This document shows, in pieces, positions 20,408 to 30,648 of a stretch of DNA of 64,000 nucleotides. Both the position numbers and the translations under genes were made by a program. Position 1 is the stretch's first letter. Each line of letters begins with the position of its first letter. The DNA comes from Henricia sp. BOLD:AAB3569 (Eukaryota > Echinodermata > Asteroidea > Spinulosida > Echinasteridae): NCBI GenBank assembly GCA_037783545.1, contig JBBELK010000369.1, positions 496,001-560,000 on the forward strand, read 5' to 3'. The notes under the pieces are model-generated. The model was given only the letters and a program-made list of their open reading frames with translations, did not search any database and was not told where the DNA came from.

Positions 20408-20846
20408 AATGAAAATACACTTTACTAAACCTGTGTGTAGTCTAACTGCGCATGCTCCCTTGTCAATGTCAGTTGACCAATCAGCACGCAACATTCTGAA
20501 CACGTCATTCCCGCGTTTAGCCTTAGATGCACGTAAAATGCACGTAAAATGCGAACGTGAAATGTTTTGAACACTTCTGAGGAGATCCTAGAACAGATAA
20601 AAAACAAAACCTACGTCTTTGACTTTCGTGGCTAGATAAAACTTTTGATGTGACCAAAATTCGAGGCCGAGTTCTAAGACCTCCTCATGAGGTGAACGGT
20701 GATGAAAGAATTTCGCGTTAACGTTTGCGTTTTACGTGCATCTAAACCTCCCTATTATATCGATAAGCGTACTCACGCCATTCTTGCGTTTTGCTCTGAT
20801 GAGTGCAAGTCGAAAAGCTTTAGGATGTCTTTGTCGTTACTTAAAG
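20408..20846. repeat. Right half of the PLE-related foldback (before unit B)
   Basis: Matches 27330-27934 without the hairpin MITE and without the left arm: TAGTCTAACTGCGCATGC, ATTCTGAACACGTCATTCCC, CTCCTCATGAGGTGA, GTCTTTGTCGTTACTTAAAG. GCGTTAACG near 20723 is an empty TTAA target. Confidence 0.6.
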
Positions 20847-21004
20847 TTAGAACACATCATTGATAATATCGAAAATCAGAAATGTTCACAGATTTACACA
20901 TAACTTACACAATATAAACATGATGACGGTAGTAAACTTCCCCTGAAATGGTTTTGTCTAAAGTTCTATAGTTTTTGAGAAATTAGTAAAACAATGAATT
21001 TTCG

Positions 21005-21210
21005 TCTCACGACACAAACATTCATTTCGTCCTGCACCACTTCGCCCTGAACCACTTCGCCCCAAAAGCCACCTTTCCCCCAAACCACTTCACTCTTACA
21101 CCACTTCGTCCGAATGCACTTCGCCCCAAAATTCTTCATGCACAAGCCGTGGTTCAGGGCGAAATGGTTCGGGCGAAATGGTTTTAGGGCGAAGTGACCG
21201 TAAGGCCTTT
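21005..21210. repeat. CACTTCGCCC repeat block (before unit B)
   Basis: Short degenerate units CCACTTCGCCC(C) run in one direction and then reverse (GGGCGAAATGGTT), so the block is an inverted pair of small arrays. Homologues at 28098-28252, 37356-37506, 45506-45693 and, inverted, 47388-47575. Confidence 0.65.
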
Positions 21211-21877
21211 TTTGACTGTTTTCTCAAATGTTAGACGAAGTACGGAGCTGGTTTTTGCTCAGGTTGGTTTTAATCACGCATATCTTCAATCACACAGGGA
21301 GATAAAGCCATTTGCAACGTTTTACCAATCATGTGTTCTGCCTTTAATTCTACAAAAAAAAGAGTTGTACTTACACTCAGTTACAGCGAACAGTGAATCT
21401 TGCCCGAGACACGACGTGTGGTGCAGGTGTTGAGAGGGTTGAATCCAAAAGGATAATTTTGTCGATTTTTATAGAATTTAAGACACATAGTGACCATCTG
21501 CTCGTGAAACGCTAAACCAAACTTGATAATCCTTAACTGGTGTCCTGAGAACTCTATCTGTAATTAAGACTTGTCACCAAACTTTTTCTCAATTTTGAAC
21601 GTGTCAGTTGTCAGTGTATCAGATGCTGAATGCCTGTTTTATCAATTGCAAAGCCCATATACAGGATTTGTAATGTCCCAAAACTGTAATAAACTGTCCA
21701 TTATTTTACCGGGAAAACTCACTCAAATGGAAGATAGAAGTAGTTAGAACCGTCAAATGCAACGATTCCCTCTGAGATTTAATATTTTATATAAGAAAAC
21801 AACAATTGAAGATTAATTTATATAAGTGTCTGTTCATACATATTTTACACAAGGGCGCCCTCACGTAAAAGAAACTA
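21211..21877. other. Unit-derived spacer without gene
   Basis: Matches 28253-28910, 37507-38120 and 45694-46180, with markers GACGAAGTACGGAGCTGG and GAACGTGTCAGTTGTCAGTG. Frames here are short and broken between copies. No gene called. Confidence 0.5.
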
Positions 21878-22682
21878 GGGCTGCGTTCCAACACGCGAAC
21901 ATTAAACGGGAGACGGAATATCAGGCCAGGTTGAGCGACAGACGTTATACATAAACATGAATGCAACAAAAGCTCGAGTCACGTATTGAATACGTGCATG
22001 CTCAACAACCATGACAAGCTTTTGTTGTATCATGTTTATGTATTACGTCTGTCGCTCTACCTAGCCTGATATTCCGTCTACCCAGCCTGATATTCCGTCT
22101 ACCTAGCCTGATATTCCGTCTTCCACATTAAACGTTGGCGCCAACGATTTGCTCAACGTGAACGGATTGTTTGCCAAAATGGCAAAAATACATTGTCAAG
22201 ATGGCGGCGCTCACAGTCCCAACGACGTTGTAATGTGGCTCTCCGCCGCTTACCAAATTTTGGAGGAAATGTGACACGTTGCTATTATATTGATTGTGTA
22301 TCGCCAGCGATAAGGGAGAAAACCACGAAAGGTGCGGTTTATTTGTTATTTTCAAAACTGCAAACCATCGTCTGTCATCTTTCCATATGTAGCACGATAT
22401 GTGGCAAACGGACTCTCCCCCTACCATTGTTCCCCTATTGTGTCTCAAACATCCAAGGAATTTCCAAGGAATTCCTTTCAGTTTTTAGGGGGGGATTGGT
22501 GCGTTAACAAAAGGGAAGAGTGTGTTGAGGTATAGCGGCGTTAGGGGGGAGTCCCTCTGCCACATATCGTGCTGGGTATACATCTTTCATGTCGCGTGCG
22601 CCATTCTGAAATGACTCGCGAACATCGCGAACAACTTAAAAGTTTAACGTTTGCAAACGTTCGCATATGTGGAACGCAGTCC
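21878..22682. mobile_element. MITE with GGGCTGCGTTCCAAACACGC ends (long form)
   Basis: Inverted ends GGGCTGCGTTCC-A-ACACGCGAAC and GTTCGCATATGTGGAACGCAG. Homologous long forms, filled with further insertions, join units B to C and C to D. Nested here are the foldback 21908-22124 and a MITE near 22387-22574 (ends GCACGATATGTGGCA). Confidence 0.6.
21908..22124. mobile_element. Foldback MITE with unequal arms, 9-bp TSD
   Basis: ACATTAAAC repeats at 21899-21907 and 22125-22133. Left arm has one GACGGAATATCAGGC unit; the right arm has three inverted units (GCCTGATATTCCGTC) spaced 24 bp. Deeper arm sequence GAGCGACAGACGT pairs. The empty site is visible near 46790 (ATTAAACGTTGGCGCC). Confidence 0.75.
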
Positions 22683-22683
22683 T

Positions 22684-22826
22684 GGGCTGCGTTCCAAACA
22701 CGCGAACGTTGCCAACGTTCGCCATTGGTTACAGTGCTTTTGTGCACGCGTCTATGGAAGGCCGGGTACCAGTTGTTGGCAAACGTTGCAAACGTTTACA
22801 ATGTTCGCGTGTTTGGAACGCAGCCC
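22684..22826. mobile_element. GGGCTGCGTTCC foldback MITE (short form)
   Basis: 143-bp palindromic element, ends GGGCTGCGTTCCAAACACGC and GCGTGTTTGGAACGCAGCCC, abutting the long form. AACGTT motifs fill the arms. Confidence 0.7.
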
Positions 22827-23419
22827 AGGCCTTTGACTTTCTTATTATGGCTCCGTTATCCTAATGTTAGCAATGGACGTTTTAGATTACCAACCAATGT
22901 TCAGACCAAGTTACCCGCTAACTGACGTCACACTTTAATAATCTATTACAGACCAAGCCAGCCAGCCACCTCGCGGTCGTTCTACGCATGCGCTAGTGCA
23001 CGTCTCATAACTCTGAATGTGACCATTTGATGTGCGCGCCTCTGACACCTGTCAGAAATTGATACAATGGTTTCATGTCTTTAATTTCGCGGCGAACGAC
23101 ATAATTATGTCGTGGCCACGATTTATTATCTCGGGGGAACGACATAAATTTGTTTCTCACCCCGTCCCTTCCCGGGCTCCGTGTATTATGCCAAGGGCTT
23201 GGCGGCAAGCGTTTTTCTGAGGCCAGCGTGTCCTTTTTTTGTGGCAAAAAATTGTTGGCAAGCGTGCCAAGCACTTTGGGGCAAGCTGCAGTACGATATG
23301 TGTCAGAGGACAACTCCCCCTTCCATTTTGTCCCATTATGTCTCGAACATCCAAGGGATTTTAAAGGAAATCCGATTATTTTAGCTTATCAATTGTTTCA
23401 GTGGTCATTTAAATACAAT

Positions 23420-23840
23420 GTTGTAACGAGTCTCCCTCTGCTCGAGTGTCAAGTCAAGTCAAGTCAAGTCAAGCTACCTTCGAGTCCCAAGTCAAGTCAA
23501 GTCAAATGGCCTTCGAGTCTCAAGTCAAGTCAGGTCAGGCATGTTGGTCAAGTCGGTTCAAGTCAAGTCAGGCATGTTGGTCAAGTCGGTTCAAGTCAAG
23601 TAGTATTTGTTCAAGCTACATGTAATTTCATAATGAGTCTAAACCCTGAATCTTGCATTTGTGTAGGGTATTTTTTTATTGTTCTGGCCAAGAATGGTCC
23701 ATTTTAAAAGAAAGCTTTAGTTCTGAAAAACAATTAGTTCCTCAAAATTACAAAAAATGCATAAGTTTAATTTCATTTTTTTCAGACCCGAGTCAAGTCA
23801 GTGAAAATCGGGACTCGAGTCCGAGTCATTACAACCCTGC
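23420..23840. repeat. AAGTC minisatellite block (unit B)
   Basis: Two arrays of CAAGTC/AAGTC separated by AT-rich sequence; includes TTGGTCAAGTCGGTTCAAGT twice. Homologous to 5975-6472 with different copy number. Confidence 0.65.
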
Positions 23841-24149
23841 AACCAAGACACCCATAAAACGTTGTTTTTGAATCAACATGATTTTTATTTATTAACCCAA
23901 ATTTAACACCACAGAAAAAGCGAAAGAGATTTAAAAAACCAGCAAAAATGGTGAGTAAAATACTTTAAAATACACAATCTGGTAGAATTGTAGAAATAGT
24001 CCTGCTGAGTTCTTAGTGAGTCAAAAAGTAAAGTTTAACATTTTCAGTGCTACATTTAGAGGTGATATTTCGAGTTTAAGTTAGTCCGAAAACTGGGCCA
24101 TTTAAATATGAACGCCTGCATATACGGTGTACTACTTGAGTAAAGTGGG

Positions 24150-24495
24150 GGTACCGTGGCCGAGTGGTTTGGGTCATGGACACGCCATCATGGGTGAAAA
24201 CTTGGGGTTGCGGGTTCGAATTCGGTTGCGGTGCCTGTGCCCTTGAGCAAGGCACTCAACCACACTTGCTCCATCCTTCGGAAGGGATGAAAAGCCGTTG
24301 GTCCAGTGTGTTAGGTAATGGTAACGCACTCTAAAAAACCAAGAGCATTCTTTCGTAAAGAGCAAGGGGATATTCCCCGGTGTCTCTGGTCATTTCTAAT
24401 TCGAATTCTTCATGGGTTTCCTCACGTTTGCGAGTGACAGTGCAATGAGCACTATTGAGGAATCCTTGGTATGAATACCAGAATGAAATAATAAT
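24150..24495 (+). mobile_element. tRNA-derived SINE (unit B)
   Basis: Complete head with A box TGGCCGAGTGGTTTGGGTC and B box GGTTCGAATTCGG (Ser/Leu-like spacing), then core TGCCCTTGAGCAAGGCACTC, then an unassigned 3' body with TCTGGTCATTTCTAATTCGA. Unit A2 has the SINE-free state. Confidence 0.75.
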
Positions 24496-24574
24496 TTGTT
24501 AAAGAGCAGCTAAATTGCACCACTACTTGTACCTCTGCTGCAGATGATACTTAAATTGTGTATAATACCTTTAA

Positions 24575-24709
24575 ATGCACAGGCTCGTCAGCAATGCGCG
24601 CGTGCCAAATTCGTGCCACGAAATACGCAGCTCCATAGCAAAGGCATGGAGCTGCGTATTTCGTGTCACGAATTTGGCGGGCGCGCGCATTGCTGACAAG
24701 TCTGTGCCT
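24575..24709. mobile_element. TTAA hairpin MITE, copy 5 (unit B, first)
   Basis: TTAA at 24571-24574 and 24710-24713; left terminus mutated to ATGCACAGGC, a change shared with unit D but not C. Confidence 0.8.
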
Positions 24710-24982
24710 TTAACTATGTAGTTTGGCCAATATAGTGCCTTGTCCACATGCATGAGATAAATCGGTGTATAGCATGTGTGTAACTTATCAGAAAAAAAAG
24801 AAAACTTATTTGAAGAGCTTATTTGCCAAAACAGACATAAGGATATTACACATTACTGAAGCTTTTCTGTCTTGCCTTTTCACTAGATAGACCGTATCGA
24901 ATAGCTGCCATCTTGTAGGGAAATGTCTTTGTTCCTTGATGACATGCGATTGCGCATTTTGTGCTTAAATTGACTAATTTGA

Positions 24983-25113
24983 AGACACAGGCTCGTCAGC
25001 AATGCGCGCGCGCCAAATTCGTGCCACGAAATACGCAGCTCCATGCCTTTGCTATAATGGAGCTGCGTATTTCTTGGCACGAAATTGGCGCGCGCGCATT
25101 GTTGGCGAACCTG
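24983..25113. mobile_element. TTAA hairpin MITE, copy 6 (unit B, second, truncated)
   Basis: Left flank TTGA. The last ~10 bases with the right TTAA are deleted (reads GCGAACCTGCCATCTT), a deletion shared exactly with unit D. Loop carries an extra AT compared with unit C. Confidence 0.75.
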
Positions 25114-25252
25114 CCATCTTACCCCGGAAGACGTACAAGTAAATGCATTCTGACAATAGTCACAGTGGCGGTTGATCTTTTGGTGAGAGGATTCGTACAA
25201 ATGAATGTACAAATGACTCTCAAAAGTCAATATTTGTGGTGATTGACCCGCG

Positions 25253-25495
25253 GGGGCCAACTAAATAGCGCTGTTTAGCACAAAAATTGCTGAGCACAGA
25301 ATTTCTTTGCCTTATATTTTGCGAAAATTGGTTGCAGGCCAAAATCGTATGTGATATGTATTAACTAATGTTTTGCTACTGTTTCTAAAAACACAAGTTG
25401 ACGTACAATTTTGGCTGGTAACCTGTTTTACAAAGCAAAGAAATTATGTGCTAAGCAAATTTTTGTGCTAAGCAGCTCCATTAAATTGGCCCCTG
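25253..25495. mobile_element. GGCCAA-end MITE (unit B)
   Basis: Inverted ends GGGGCCAACTAAATAGCGC and CCATTAAATTGGCCCC, plus inner inverted repeats around ACACAAGTTGAC. Lies about 150 bp past the NTR stop codon. Confidence 0.65.
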
Positions 25496-25646
25496 GTCTT
25501 AACATTTGGCCAATCACATTTGCCTTTTTTTTTTAAAGGGAAAAAAGAGGTATTTTGTTTTGCCAGAACAAATCCTGGCGTCATGGTTACATATCAAAAG
25601 AAGGCAGCCATTCGATACGGTCGGTGTGGTCTGGAGACATCTAGAC

Positions 25647-26078
25647 CTAGACAGTCTCAGTCTCCTGGCAGGGAAATTCGGCCTCCACGGCGCTGCGCAG
25701 GTCGGAAGTAGACAGCACGGCTCCGCTCTGAATATTCACGCGGGCAATTAACATACCCCTGGGCAAGCCCCGGGCCAGAATGATGTACGTCTGGCCCACC
25801 TGGACCTCGTTGGCGATGGACAAAGCTGGGACAGAACCGAACCCACGAACGGTAACCGTCGCGGGGATAGATCCCTTGTATACGCACTCCACGTCGATGG
25901 TTGCGGAGTAAAATGGAGAATCGTTGGATTGTTGGATGTCTGTCACCGTGCCGCGGAATGCGATGCCCGATCTATGTATCCGAGCATTGAGGCTTATGGC
26001 CCGCCAGCTCGGCTCGAAACAACACGCCGTGCATGCCCCGATGGTAACGAGAATAATTGCCACAGATACGGCCTGCAT
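25647..26078 (-). CDS. Secreted NTR/TIMP-like protein, copy B
   Basis: 143 aa. Signal peptide 1-15; mature end Cys-Thr-Ala-Cys-Cys (16-20), with an extra cysteine at 20 also seen in copy D. Core: GIAFRGTVTD (38-47), FYSATIDVECVYKG (56-69), VQVGQTYIILARG (92-104), SDLRSAVEAEFPC (125-137). Cysteines 16, 19, 20, 65 and 137; the middle cysteine of A1/A2 is replaced within PALSIAN (84-90). Copy D differs at only three residues (21 Phe/Ala, 35 His/Arg, 120 Ala/Thr). No C-terminal TIMP domain. Start is the ATG shared by all copies, preceded by the conserved leader. Likely extracellular protease- or matrix-binding protein by family resemblance; the assignment rests on fold-pattern recognition, not a database match. 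Confidence 0.65.
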   Translation of the reverse strand: MQAVSVAIILVTIGACTACCFEPSWRAISLNARIHRSGIAFRGTVTDIQQSNDSPFYSATIDVECVYKGSIPATVTVRGFGSVPALSIANEVQVGQTYIILARGLPRGMLIARVNIQSGAVLSTSDLRSAVEAEFPCQETETV

Positions 26079-26195
26079 ATTTCTTGATTATCTTCGAACC
26101 TGGATAAAAAGTTAAAAATGGCCGCATTCTTTATCTCACCCTAGTCCTGAAATAAGGGAATTAATGTATTGCGTCGGTCCATTCGGTATTATTAA
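26079..26195 (-). promoter_or_regulatory. Conserved leader of NTR gene B
   Basis: Minus strand: CCCTTATTTCAG, then CTTTTTATCCAG, then the ATG. Conserved in the other units. Could be 3' splice sites of a 5'-UTR intron. No TATA box seen. Confidence 0.3.
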
Positions 26196-26330
26196 AGGAG
26201 CGTGTCCAAAATTTGCTTCCACATCCAGATTGGAGATTGCAATTATTTCCTGTTTTAGTGTTTTGGGAAAATATTTTATATGATAGTTCAGTCTGAAATC
26301 CATTTTCTGGAAACATCTGAACAAGCTCCT
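26196..26330. mobile_element. AGGAGC TTAA-type MITE, short subfamily (unit B)
   Basis: Left TTAA 26192-26195; ends AGGAGCGTGTCC and GAACAAGCTCCT. Just upstream of the NTR gene. Confidence 0.65.
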
Positions 26331-26407
26331 TTCAATGGGTGTAATTTGCCTTTCGACGACTTGGTATGTACTAGGTGTGAAAAATATATTTGACAATTTT
26401 AGTTTAA

Positions 26408-26718
26408 AGGAGCTTGTCCAGATCTTTGCAGAAAATGGATTTTGTTTTAACCTAATAATCATATAAAATACCTCCCAAAAATACTATCCATTGGAAGAAA
26501 ATAGAAAAATCGCAATCTCCAATTTGGATGTATGTGATGGAAGCAAAAATGTTGGTGTAAAAATACTGCACTGGTTTTCATGGAACCCGATAAAATTAGT
26601 TTACAAAACATTGGTGGTTTTTTTTTACGATATCCTTGAAATATGAGAATGCGAAATTTCAGAATGGTAAGGGGAAAAATATGACAAATGATATGATATC
26701 AAAATCTGGACAACTCCT
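26408..26718. mobile_element. AGGAGC TTAA-type MITE, long subfamily (unit B)
   Basis: TTAA at 26404-26407 and 26719-26722; ends AGGAGCTTGTCCAGATC and ATCTGGACAACTCCT. Interior contains ATCTCCAATTTGGATGTATG. Orthologues in C and D; an independent copy at 57532. Confidence 0.7.
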
Positions 26719-26980
26719 TTAAACTTTAAAAGTGTCAATGAAATATATTGTTAATACAAAACCATGAATGGATTCAATGTTATGACTGAAAATTCTACAA
26801 GGCAGTTTATCAACATTATTTTTTCGTTATGTATTTTAGTTCTTCCTGGATTTCGTAAAAAGTTCACAAAAATCGCCTTTTAGAAGAAGGTACAAAATGT
26901 GTTTAGGAATGTGTTTTAATCCTAAAGTAAAGACAAAAAAAAGAATAAATGTTTGGTACTGCAAAATTGGAAAATAGAAT

Positions 26981-27129
26981 ATACCGTATCGAATAGCTGC
27001 CATTTCGTAAGGCACCTTTTGTTACTTAAACCGTTTAACAATGGAAGCACAATATGTGCGCAACCATGCATGTCCTCAAGGAACAAAAAAACTGCCCCAC
27101 GAAATGGCGGCTGTTCGATACGGTCTATT
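26981..27129. mobile_element. ACCGTATCG MITE (unit B)
   Basis: Inverted ends ACCGTATCGAATAGCTGCC and GGCGGCTGTTCGATACGGT, about 150 bp, same position as in C and D. Confidence 0.7.
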
Positions 27130-27934
27130 AAGTAACGACAAAGACATGCTAAAGATTTTCGACAATGTTGCGCGCTGATTGGTCAGCCGACAACAGCACG
27201 GAGCACGCTACTGCGCATGCGCAGTTAGACTAGATGTAGCGCGTGAACAAATTATTTCTGGCGACATAACGCAGGTTTAGTGAAGTGAAGCCACATATAC
27301 ATACACTTCACTAAACCTGTGTTATGTCGCCAGAAAGAATTTGTTCACACGCTACATGTAGTCTAACTGCGCATGCGCAGTAGCGTGCTCCCTTGTCAAT
27401 GTCAGCTGACCAATCAGCGCGCAACATTCTGAACACGTCATTCCCACGTTTAGCAAATTATACTATAGGGAGGTTTAAATGCATGTAAAATGCGAACGTG
27501 AAATGCTTTGAACACTTGGTCATTATTCCGAGGAGATCTTAGAACAGATGAAAAACAAAACATACGTCTTTGACTTTTGTGGCGAGATACAACTTTTGAT
27601 GTGACCAAGATTCGAGCCCGAGTTCTAAGACCTCCTCATGAGGTGACCGGTGCTGAAAGAATTTCGCGTTAAAGGCACAGGCTCGTCAGCAATGCGCGCC
27701 CGCCAAATGTGTGCCACGCAATACGCAGCTCCATAGCAAAGGCATGGAGCTGCGTGCTTCGAGCACGAATTTGGCGGGCGCGCATTGCTGACGAGCCTGT
27801 GCCTTTAACGTTCGTGTTTCACGTTAATCTAAACCTCCCTATTATATCGATAAGCGTACTCACGCCATTCTTGCGTTTTGCTCTTATATGAGTGCAAGTC
27901 GAAAAGCTTTAGCGTGTCTTTGTCGTTACTTAAA
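27128..27934. repeat. PLE-related foldback element (unit B)
   Basis: Long inverted arms: left TTAAGTAACGACAAAGACAT, right TGTCTTTGTCGTTACTTAA. Centre is the palindrome around CACTTCACTAAACCTG. The right half shares sequence with the Penelope-like 3' end at 18781-18940. It carries the hairpin MITE 27673-27804, absent from C, D and the pre-B copy. Confidence 0.65.
27673..27804. mobile_element. TTAA hairpin MITE, copy 7, with empty sites in paralogues
   Basis: TTAA at 27669-27672 and 27805-27808. Units C (about 37064), D (about 45223) and the pre-B copy (about 20723) read GCGTTAACG with a single TTAA, proving precise insertion and 4-bp TTAA duplication. Confidence 0.9.
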
Positions 27935-28097
27935 GTTAGAACACATCATTGGTAATCTCGAAAATCAGAAATGTTCACAGATTTACACATAACTTACACA
28001 ATATAAACATGATGACGGTAGTAAACTTCCCCTGAAATGGTTTTGTCTAAAGTGCTATATAGTTTTTAAGAAATTAGTAAAACAGTTATTTTTCGTC

Positions 28098-28252
28098 TCA
28101 CGAGACGAAAATTCACTTCGCCCAAAACCACTTCACCCTTACACCACTTTGTCCGAATGCATGCACTTCGCCCCAAAATACTTCGTGCACAGGCCGTGGT
28201 TCAGGGCGAAGTGGTTCGGGGCGAAATGGTTTTAGGGCAAAGTGACCGTAAA
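28098..28252. repeat. CACTTCGCCC repeat block (unit B)
   Basis: Preceded by the palindrome TTTCGTCTCACGAGACGAAA; forward CACTTCGCCC units and then inverted GGGGCGAAATGG units. Confidence 0.6.
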
Positions 28253-28927
28253 GCCTTTTTTGACTGTTTTCTCAAAAGTTAGACGAAGTACGGAGCTGGT
28301 TTTTGCTCAGGTTGGTTTTAATCATGCATATCTTCAATCACACAGGGAGATGAAACCATTTGCAACGTTTTACCATTCATGTGTTCTGCCTTTAATTCTA
28401 CAAAAAAAAAAGAGTTGTACTTACACTCAGTTACAGCGAACAGTAAATCTTGCTTGTGGTGTTGAGAGATTTGAATTCAAAAGGATAATTTTGTCGATTT
28501 TTATAGAATTTAAGACACATATGACCATCTGCTCGTGAAACGCTAAACCAAACCCGATATCCTTAACTGGTGTCTTGGTAACTTTATCTGTAATTAAGAC
28601 TTGTCACCAATCACTTCTCAATTTTGAACGTGTCAGTTGTCAGTGTATCAGATCTTGAATGCCCGTTTTATCAATTGCAAAGCCCATTATACAGGATTTG
28701 TAATGTCCCAAAACTGTAATAAACTGTCCATTATTTTACCGGGAAAAACTCACTCAAATGGAAGATAAAAGTACTTGTTAAAACCGTCAAATGCAACGAG
28801 TCCCTCTGAGATTTAATATTTTATATAAGAAAACAACAATTGAAGATTAACTTATATAAGTGTCTGTTCAAACACAATTTACACAAGGGCGCCCTCACGT
28901 AAAAGAAACAAGGGCTGCGTTCCAAAC

Positions 28928-29991
28928 TAGTCTGGTACCCGGACCAAAAATTATTTGACTGCAGAACTGAATTTAAGGTCCGGCAGGCGTAATTTTTTTT
29001 CCCAGGATGGTAAAGGCCATTGAGAATATTCTCTGCTTTTGATTGGTGCATTGTAAATGAATATTCATATTTTCTATATAGCGCCCTCAGGAGTTAATAA
29101 ATAAAAGGGATATAAGAAAGAAAATTTAAGGGTTTGTCGAGTCGTTTGGTAGTCTAGTGGTTAAGACGTGGGACTATTAATCCAGAGATTGTGGGTTCGA
29201 ATCTCCTCTCTCGTAGTTTTTTTCTTCATTAATTGAGGAAAGACCTATAGTCTAACTCTCTAACCACGCAGTTGTGTTAAGTGCAGCTATCAACAAAACA
29301 CTTCAGTATGCAATATATGCATGTGGTTAGGCCAATCAGGAGCAATCTTCCCTTAACCATCCTGGGAAAAAAAATTACGCGTCCGGCAGTCGCCAATTCC
29401 GCCATTTTGAAACAGGAGGAATTCCTCCTTTTTCCGAAGGTTCCCGAAGTTACCCGAATGCACGTCCGGACGTTACCGTTAATCGTCGGGTACAATTCGT
29501 CATTGTTTCGAGAATTTGAATTGACGTTGCGTGCACGTACGCGTGCCGCTGCGTGTGTATTTATGGTGATGCCACGGATTTTAAAACTACGCAGTGGCTA
29601 TAGTTACGGTAACCGTATGAATGGCTATAGTTACGGGATTGCAACAGCAGATTAAAACTACATGTACAATATGGAGCTCATGCACTGGGTGATGCAGACA
29701 AGGTTTGAATTTTCTTTTTGATGCTAGCCTACATGTATAATTAAAATGGGCATATTTAATATTTTAAGGTTAATATATTAAATTTGTATTGGTCAAATAT
29801 GGAATAACCCCTTTCAAATTGTTGTACACTCATGCCATAAATAGCGCGCAGCGCGCTTTGAAAATTAACGGTTATGTGCTTCTAAAAATAAATGCATGAC
29901 GTAATGCTTAAAGTGCTATTTTAAACACCACAGTAGCCGGTCCTCATATTCAGTCGTTGTATGTGGAATATGTGGAGCGGGAACCAGTCTA
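28928..29991. mobile_element. Mutator/Merlin-like MITE TAGTCTGGTACCCGG, copy 1
   Basis: Ends TAGTCTGGTACCCGG and GCGGGAACCAGTCTA; flanking direct repeat CGTTCCAAAC (28918-28927 and 29992-30001), 9-10 bp, inside a GGGCTGCGTTCC MITE. Enlarged to 1064 bp by the tRNA-bearing MITE 28987-29380. A plus-strand frame inside (29281-29655) crosses element boundaries and is not a gene. Confidence 0.8.
28987..29380 (+). mobile_element. MITE carrying a tRNA-like module, 9-bp TSD (copy 2)
   Basis: GTCCGGCAG at 28978-28986 and 29381-29389; the empty site (one GTCCGGCAG) is visible at about 38858 and 30702. Ends GCGTAATTTTTTTTCCCAGG inverted. Interior: TGGTAGTCTAGTGGTTAAGA, ACTATTAATCC, GGTTCGAATCT, then T7 near 29216. 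The cloverleaf is imperfect (weak T and acceptor stems). Confidence 0.85.
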
Positions 29992-30067
29992 CGTTCCAAA
30001 CACGCTCAATGTGGAACGGATTGTTTGCCAAAATACATTGTCAAGATGGCAGTGCCCACAGTGATCC

Positions 30068-30416
30068 TAGACTGGTTCCCGTCCACATATTCCACACAGG
30101 AAAATATAAGGACAGGTAAAGGGCGCTTCATCTTGATCTGTAATTAGTCGTCTTTGCGCGTGCGCATTGTGTTTTTTATATTTAAAAATTGGCCAAGCCC
30201 TTTGCTTTAGGCAATGTATTTTATTTACATAATTGGATATGTTCGACACGCACGGCCAAGTTACAAATGTCAATGCAAAATCTGGGCACTTACTAAAAAA
30301 GTAATAATAATTATAACCACGTGACGGGCAGAATACTGCCCGTCATGGCTGCCCTTTACCGATCCCTATATTTTCGCAATAAGCGAACCAATCTGTATGG
30401 ATCGGGAACCAATCTA
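30068..30416. mobile_element. MITE TAGACTGGTTCCCG, 349 bp, 9-bp TSD
   Basis: CAGTGATCC at 30059-30067 and 30417-30425. Ends TAGACTGGTTCCCG and CGGGAACCAATCTA resemble the 650-bp family, so probably the same transposase. Contains the perfect hairpin GACGGGCAG/CTGCCCGTC (about 30323-30344). A second copy lies at 39467-39810. Confidence 0.75.
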
Positions 30417-30648
30417 CAGTGATCCCAGCGGTCGCAATGACGTAATGTGGCTCTCCGCTGCTTACCAAATTTTTGAGGAAATGTGACACGTTGCTATTGA
30501 TTGTGCATCGCAAGCGATAAGGGAGATAACCACGAAAGGTGCGATTTATTTGCTGTTTTCAAAACTGCAAACCATCGTCTGTCATCTTTTATGTCGCTTG
30601 GCCATTTTGAAATGACTCGCGAACATCGCGAACAACTTAAAGGTTTGT

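Noticed and set aside
20790..20840. Hammerhead-ribozyme-like core (CTGATGAG ... CGAAAA) in the PLE-derived repeat
   Set aside because: Penelope-like elements can carry hammerheads, but stem II does not form between the two core motifs and stems I/III are not evident; the other copies lack CTGATGAG.
23150..23707. 185-codon open frame on the plus strand
   Set aside because: It runs across the palindrome block into the AAGTC minisatellite (SSQVK repeats); a by-product of pentamer repeats.
29281..29655. 124-codon frame repeated at 30722, 38526 and 38882
   Set aside because: Lies inside the 650-bp MITE, shares no recognisable domain and is broken differently in each copy.
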